Below are positions 57,967 through 64,000 of a DNA stretch of 64,000 nucleotides, in pieces. The DNA is from Chionoecetes opilio (Eukaryota > Arthropoda > Malacostraca > Decapoda > Majidae). The number at the start of each line of letters is the position of its first letter. The stretch's first letter is position 1. The position numbers were made by a program, and so were the translations under genes. A model generated the notes under the pieces. The model worked only from the letters and a program-made list of their open reading frames with translations, did not search any database and was not told where the DNA came from. Location: assembly GCA_016584305.1 (NCBI GenBank), contig JACEEZ010007257.1, positions 392,501-456,500 of the forward strand, written 5' to 3'.

Positions 57967-58400
57967 ATTATCGAAGGTGAAGAAAAGGAACTAGATGGAG
58001 GCGTTGACAAGGGAGGCTGTTGTCAGTGCAGTGGCAATAGAAAGCCACTGCTGAGGAGCATCTTATGAGTATGGTTTTTAAAAGCCACAGCAAAAACAAT
58101 ACTGAATATATAAGCTGTTAAGTTGGGAATGTGAAAATCTTTGTCCATTCAAATGATCTTTTCCTCACTTTCTTGGGTTAAGTAACAAACTTAAGCACTA
58201 TATAATTATTATGTTGGAGTAGAATTCTAAAATTAATTTTAATTCCAGCTTGAATTTACTCACACAATAGTGTGATCAGTAAAATATGACACAGACATTG
58301 TCTCAATAAATTGAGTTGCGATGATTCCTAGAGTTAAGATTCCTTACTGGAACAGGATGATGTTAAGAATTCAAATTCCTAACTGGAAGTTTTGTTTTCT

Positions 58401-61400
58401 TTAGCAGACCTGAGCTTTCTTGTAATCCCTCACGCGTCCACCAATGAGAATCTGTTTCTTGCATTCCTTGATCACACCGTTGAGCTTCTCCACGAGGGGG
58501 TCGACGAAGCAGCCGACCCACTCCTCCACGGTGCCCTCAAAGAACACCTCCCCCAGCCACACCTCAAGCTGAGCCTTCAGCTCCAAGATGTTGTTCAAGA
58601 GCCTGGAGATGGTAAAGCAAGTTATCTATATAATTCTATCTAAGTAATACATAGTTATACTATTATTACTTTATAAACATCACAACTAACTATCTATTTC
58701 TTCTTCTCTCACTCTGCCAGCCTCTTGGGACATACCAAACCACTAACTTTAAACTCACACAACTTCACACTACACAAAATTCTCTGACAACTCACTAGCA
58801 CTGCTCTGATTCTAAGATTTTCTTTTCTTACATGAAAAGGGACTGACCAAGGACAGAAAAATAGCCCCTGCTGTATACCAGTCCCCTAAAGAACATAGTA
58901 AGAGTAAGAGACAATAAAAAAGGAAGGCCTAAATTAAGTTACGAGGTTTCCCTATCACATTGACAAGCTGATCCATTAATACATGTAGTTATGACAATTC
59001 CTTCATACTTTCTGAAGATAAAACTAATATAATATAAAGGTAGTATGTCTATGCACTTACTCAACCATTTGTGTCAATATAATTTCTACTTGCACAGGAT
59101 TTGTGAAATTTCTGGACCTCAGGTAGTCACTGAACCATCCCAACATTCTGAAAACCAGGGCAGCACATCAGTATAACGGCATTTCTTAAACATCAACACT
59201 GATTGTTCATGTAAAGTTTGCAATACTTTTGCCATCTCCTCTTTTCAAAGCAACTTCCCTTCTATTACAAATACAATAATGGCAATTAGCCTGGGTCACA
59301 AAGATCAACAACACAACACACTCTATTCTATTAACCCCTTCGCACCCAGATCTTTCCTTTGCTATATTAAAAATCGTCTGTTGTTAGCCATAAAATTACA
59401 AAAAGTAACTAAATATACCAAATTAGTTAGTCGACAAGGATACAAAACAGTTCATATCTATAAAATGTTGCTTATATTCACTAAACATAGTCTAATGGTA
59501 GCTAAATTGCAATAGAAATAACGTTCTGGGTCTCTATTCTACTAAATCTTTGATCTCACCATGGCACTAGGCAACCCATCTTCTTTACCTAATATAAACC
59601 TATTCCTAACATTATTGGTGCCCTATAGCTAATTTCTGGCTTGGAGCTATAAAATATGGGGGAATACGCTATGCTGCGCGTGGCCTCGGTGCTCATCTCC
59701 GCCCCATTAGCCTTTGAGCCTGTGGTGGGTAACAATTTGATACCCCGGGACACTGGACTAGTGTGACACCGAGTTACCACAGTTACCTTCCCCAGGTACC
59801 CATTTATCGACCAACCTCGAAATGAGGAATGAGCAGCTATCGGGCTGGACGCCGACTGTCCTGGCCCAGATTCGAACCAGGGCCCGCAGATTCGTAGCTA
59901 GGCGCGCTAACCACTATACCACGGAGGCAATAACTTGGAGCTTAGAGCTATGAACTTATATAATCAACAATTCCAAAACTGTAATTCATTTCCTGAGAGA
60001 GAGAGAGAAAAAAAAAATCTCCACCCCATAGATGAGGTCTGTAGTTCATGACTCTGGGAACAGCTTATTTTGACCACTGAAACATTGTAATACGAGATAT
60101 TGTAATATTAATACCATGAAATCTCTGTACTTCTTACCCTTCTGAGTTACTGATTGCTTGATATCTGCACACAAAGTTTGACCACATTTGCACCCCGACG
60201 TACACCTTGTGGCCGGGGAAGGACATCTGCTGCTCTACCACTTTGGGTCTGAGGAAAGATGGACCAGGATATAGTGTTGGGATTTTTTTATATATTTGTA
60301 TAACTTTGGTGAAAGCCCAACCATCACAGCCCTTAAAACCTCCAGGGCCTAACACCAGAGCCCTGGAGATGGTACTGCCTATAGGCACTATAGGCTAAAT
60401 GGGAGGGGAAAATATAAATAAATATATATATATATAAAAAGCTTCCGTGAGCCTCCCATCTTAGTCTGACCTGGGGAAGGGCAGGACGTTGATGCGGTGT
60501 TTGAATCCCATCTTCTGTGACACAAGGTCATGGTCTGCCTCAGTAAAGGTTCCTTGGGATGCCACTCTCAGGCACAGGCAGAGGCTGGGCAGGGCCACAG
60601 GCAGCAGTTCACACAGCACGGCGTAGTGGTCATACCTCCGGAGCAGAAAATAAGTCACTGATGAACTTTGATTCAACTGTGGAAATTCCCTCCATGCAAG
60701 TTAACTATGTATGGAGGCCTAAATGGGTGGCTGAGAGTCCAGATAGAATGTAAAAAACCATTCTTCCTGTTGTGGTTTAATGGCACATTTCACTTCTAAA
60801 TAAGTACTGAATATATAACAAATGTTCAATCAAAATATTGGACATCTGAAAATGGCTGCAGAACTTTACCATTCTGCGTTAATCATGGTGATTTTGATTT
60901 GCCATGGAGTAGGCTGACTCACTGGTGACTTATAATGCAGTGGAGCCTTAATATTTGCAGTCTTAACCCCTTCACGCCTACATCTTTCCTTTGCTATATA
61001 AAATCGTCTGTTGTTAGCCATAAAATTACGAAAAGTGACTGAATATACCAAATTAACTAGTGGACAAGGATACTAAACAGGTCATATCTCTAAAATATTG
61101 CTTGTATTCACTAAAAATCGTCTAATGGTACCCAAATTACAATGGAAATTACGTTCTGGGCCTCAATGGGTTAAGAATCATGGTTGAAATTTATTATTGG
61201 GTAACCCACGAGCCTCGTCAACCAAATAGATATTCTAAAAGCACATCCTCCACTCACAAGATGTTGCATTATCAATAATTTGTATTAATTTTGTCGTCAC
61301 TACTCCCATGGGTCTCTTCACACATCCAGTCATTGAATTGTTTTGGAAATATCATAATGAAAAAGGAAGGGGTCAAAGGGACATAAGAACATGAGAAAAT

Positions 61401-61781
61401 AAGGAAGCTACAAGAGGCTGTGAGACCTACACGAGGTAGTTCCTGTTACTTAATACTACCAACATCCACCTTTCATCCCCATCCATGAAATGATCTAGCC
61501 TCCTTTTAAAGCTCCCTAAGACATCTTTAAGTGGGGCAGCAAATATGCATAATACTTCTTGTATTGTTTTGTAATACTTCCACCTTTGTCTTTCTTGGCT
61601 GAGGGTACGCAATGACAGGATGCATCGTATGGAGGTGCTAAATTTAACCTGAGAGGCTCTGCTAATGACCTAAAAGGATTCAGGTTTATAAACACCTTAA
61701 AAACATTTGGCAGCAATCTCAAAATGCTCTTAAGAAATGTGCAGCAGTTTCCACATCACCTATCTGGGAAACACAGCTGCT

Positions 61782-61844
<63 letters not shown>

Positions 61845-63456
61845 GCTTCTTGCATATTTCATGGAAATACTAAAGATTCCTGACTATAATAGGAATTATA
61901 GGACTTTAGGAACCGACTTATAGGAATTCCCATATCTCTACCATTGTTTGATTTCACTTTCTGACTAATACCGTATGCTGAAAATAGGTACACATTCTGA
62001 ATACATATATTTCAATATATTAACATCCTTCATCATAATATCTTAACCCCTTCAAGCCCAGATCTTCCTTTGCTATATAAAATCGTCTGATGTTAGCCAT
62101 AAAATTACGAAAAGTATCATAATATATACCAAATTAGCTAGTGGACAAGGATACAATACAGGGGCTATATATAAAATAGTCTATATTCATTAATCTCTTC
62201 ACACCCAGATCTTTTCTTTGCTATAAAAAACTATGTTGTCGAGCCATAAAATTACGTAAAGTGACTGAATATACCAAATTTGTTAGTGTACAAGGATACT
62301 AAACAGGTCATATCTATAATATATTGCTTACATTCACTAAAAATCGTCTAATGGTAGTCATATTACAATGGAAATTACGTTCAGGGCCTCAAGGGGTTAA
62401 AATTGTCTATAATGGTCGCCAAATTACAATAGAAATATACGTTCTGGGCCTCAAGGGGTTAAAAAAAATATCATGATCAGGCTACCTTGGCGCTGGACTA
62501 TGTTACAAACAGTGTCTGATATTCTGCTTACCTTTGCCAACCTGTTAGACAAATACCTTTGAATTTCTTGATTTGCTTTTTTTCTGCCATCAAACTTAAC
62601 CACGTGAGATTATTGCTGATGTGGTGCTGAATGGGAGGCAGGAACTGAGTGCTCCCTGTGGCACCCTTGAAGGCACTGGCAACCCAGATACTTGGAAATA
62701 TTGATGAATACTTCTCAAATAAATCTGAAAACATAAAGCCACATAGATTGTAGCATTCACCCCTTCACGCCCAGATCTTTCTTTTGCTATAAAAAATTGT
62801 CTGTTGTTAGCCATAAAATGACGAAAAATAACTGAATATACCAAATGAGCTAGTGGACAAGGATACTAAACAAGTCATATCTATAAAACATTGCTTCTAT
62901 TCACTAAATATCGTTTAATGGTACCCAAATTACAATGGATATTACGTTCTGGGTCTCAAGGGGTTAACATCCAAACCTTACTTGTTTGGCCCTTAAGGCT
63001 GTTCTGTTGTTGCTGTCTATTCTATGTGATAATCTATGTGATAATCTATGTGATTGAGATATGCAAAACAACTGATTCTCTTTCTTCTTATGTCTCCTGA
63101 AACTCAGTGTCAACATGCACACTTGTATATGAAAATGTCCAACGGTGCACGGATCACTGATAGACTACGAATAGAATAGAATAGACTATGTTTGATCTGC
63201 ACGAGAACGAACCATAACGAGATGTATATGAAGTTATACATGAAGTAAAATTTCCTTAAGTAAAATTGCCTAAGTAACCAATATTTGAACATATGAACAG
63301 CTAATATAAAGCTGCCTTAATGACCAGATCTACAAGTACACAAAACAATATTTGAATAATACAATAAGCTGCTGTCCTACATACCTGAAGGCAAGTCAAA
63401 TGTCTTATCCTGATACTGCCACACCATGGGCTCAACGATTTCCGTCACACCGCTAC
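58401..63456 (-). CDS. HEXD: Hexosaminidase D (GH20), C-terminal half, six exons
   Basis: HEXD is a cytosolic/nuclear beta-N-acetylhexosaminidase of family GH20. Exons on the - strand: 63456-63385, 62724-62532, 60635-60471, 60248-60138, 59147-59061, 58602-58401 (stop TAA at 58403-58401). All phases match, giving about 275 residues. Diagnostic stretches: GVTEIVEPMVWQYQDKTFDL, SIWVASAFKGATGSTQFLPP, then [32 protein letters not shown] and LLPVALPSLCLCL, which follow the vertebrate HEXD pattern (WVASAFKGATG...[18 protein letters not shown]). The tail contains GWFSDYLRSRN and ends RDYKKAQVC. The catalytic Asp-Glu pair lies in upstream exons beyond position 64000, so activity cannot be judged. Introns contain several TTAA MITEs, a SINE and a LINE piece. 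Confidence 0.92.
59335..59530 (-). mobile_element. TTAA MITE, copy 3 (one end degraded)
   Basis: Starts TTAACCCCTTCGCACCCAGA. The opposite end stops at ACGTTCTGGGTCTC without the usual GGGGTTAA. The flanks share CTCTATTCTA. It lies in a HEXD intron. Confidence 0.75.
59600..59932 (-). repeat. tRNA-derived SINE
   Basis: On the - strand the head reads GCCTCCGTGGTATAGTGGTT (A box region) and CTGGTTCGAATCTGGGCC (B box), followed by a ~270-base body rich in CCAGTGTCCCGGGGTATC-like motifs. It lies in a HEXD intron. Confidence 0.8.
60967..61170 (-). mobile_element. TTAA MITE, copy 4
   Basis: TTAA at 60963-60966 and 61171-61174. Same ends and body as the other copies. It lies in a HEXD intron. Confidence 0.85.
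61382..61520 (-). mobile_element. CR1-like LINE 3' end fragment
   Basis: ACATAAGAACATGAGAAAAT, then CTACACGAGGTAGTTCCTG and CCCATCCATGAAATGATC. It lies in a HEXD intron. Confidence 0.8.
61781..61843. repeat. (GA)n microsatellite
   Basis: Pure AG/GA repeat of about 62 bases. Confidence 0.95.
62047..62458 (-). mobile_element. TTAA MITE nested inside another TTAA MITE
   Basis: The outer copy starts after TTAA 62043-62046 and ends before TTAA 62459-62462. A second complete copy (62194-62396, TTAA at 62190-62193 and 62397-62400) splits it at the site that in other copies reads TTCACTAAAAATCG. Confidence 0.85.
62758..62963 (-). mobile_element. TTAA MITE, last copy
   Basis: Right TTAA at 62964-62967; the left TTAA is mutated to TTCA. 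It lies between two HEXD exons. Confidence 0.8.
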
Positions 63457-64000
63457 CTGGTGATGAGGGAAACAACATAGAATTACATACGGCAAGGTCT
63501 AGATGATTATACGCAACAGACAAAAAAAAAGGCAAAATCTTTCCACAAGATGGAAAGCTGGTGTTCCTACCCCTAAGAGGGTTGTTAAATTCACAGCATT
63601 ATGTAAATAAAAAGTCAACGGAGGACTCTTCAAGGTTTCCTGTGTCATCCGATGGCTAGTGTACTGAGTGGTGATGAAAAGCTATGCATGTGCAGCTGGT
63701 GAGCCTCTAAGGGACCCCATAGACATTTATATTTTTTTTCAGTATTTGTTTGAGTCTCATTGTAGTGATTACTTTTGTCAATTAAGGGAAGGGTTACCTT
63801 TGCCTTCACACATATTCTGCTGCATCTATATTATATTACATGTACGTCTAGATGTTTAGTGCATTGCATTAGCCGTGTGTGTTTTGGCAGCTGGTGCTGA
63901 CAGATGTCCTGTGTGAGGTGTACAACTTTGTCATAACGTATTATAGTTAACACTGTACATCTCACACACATTTCAGATTATGAGTATCATAATAAGTACT
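63457..64000 (-). other. HEXD intron, nothing recognised
   Basis: No further HEXD exon or repeat could be identified up to the edge of the window. Confidence 0.4.

Noticed and set aside
59860..59932. Functional tRNA genes at SINE heads (also 1905-1980, 3499-3590, 12725-12812, 18720-18812, 31943-32020)
   Set aside because: A and B boxes are present, but acceptor stems do not pair and each continues into a SINE body.
63880..64000. Additional exon near the right edge (CTGGTGCTGACAGATGTCCTG)
   Set aside because: Short open run, but no match to HEXD and no convincing splice pair.

Overview
This is a eukaryotic window with spliced genes, long introns, dense simple repeats and many transposon families. 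CR1-like and RTE-like LINEs, tRNA-derived SINEs, TTAGG-type (arthropod telomere-like) arrays and very long CT/GA and AT tracts point to a crustacean, most likely a decapod and perhaps a crab. That assignment is inference from repeat style and protein similarity. A single N at 2362 and error-like homopolymer variation at about 4.0-8.7 kb suggest unevenly polished long-read assembly.

Three host genes can be read. (1) FAAH2-like fatty-acid amide hydrolase, + strand, 12941-32671: 12 exons placed, amidase Lys/Ser/Ser residues present, true N-terminus not found. (2) An ENPP4/5-like ectonucleotide pyrophosphatase/phosphodiesterase, + strand, 40839-52085: eight exons whose phases join exactly into a 488-residue type I membrane protein. 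(3) The C-terminal half of hexosaminidase D (HEXD), - strand, 63456-58401, six exons, with the catalytic half beyond the right edge. All three are enzymes of lipid, nucleotide/phosphodiester or glycan breakdown. Nothing in the sequence shows that they are functionally linked.

Layout: 1-2760, two hAT transposase remnants, an N and SINE/TG repeats; 2.9-3.6 kb, hexamer/heptamer arrays and a SINE; 4.0-8.7 kb, noisy repeated DNA; 9.7-11.2 kb, a hAT element swollen by AT/AC arrays; 11.4-12.8 kb, LINE and SINE pieces; 12.9-32.7 kb, FAAH2-like, whose last intron (9.4 kb) holds a splice-donor-derived minisatellite, a 4.4-kb fold-back element with telomere-like arrays, two 488-bp Harbinger-like insertions and a 1.57-kb TIR element; 32.8-34.2 kb, a long inverted repeat; 34.9-37.7 kb, a hAT element with nested palindromes; 38.8-40.2 kb, a TIR element holding a second telomere-like array; 40.8-52.1 kb, the ENPP gene, with a splice-acceptor-derived minisatellite before exon 3 and an RTE LINE in intron 6; 53.5-57.5 kb, paired MITEs and mariner remnants; 58.4-63.5 kb, HEXD with TTAA-flanked MITEs in its introns.

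The most unusual theme is that two neighbouring genes each carry a minisatellite whose repeat unit is a copy of the gene's own exon-intron boundary: the FAAH2 exon-11 donor (54-bp unit) and the ENPP exon-3 acceptor (36-bp unit). A third boundary, the ENPP exon-5 donor, is duplicated once. In addition, one FAAH2 intron consists almost entirely of a LINE fragment whose two ends lie at the splice sites.
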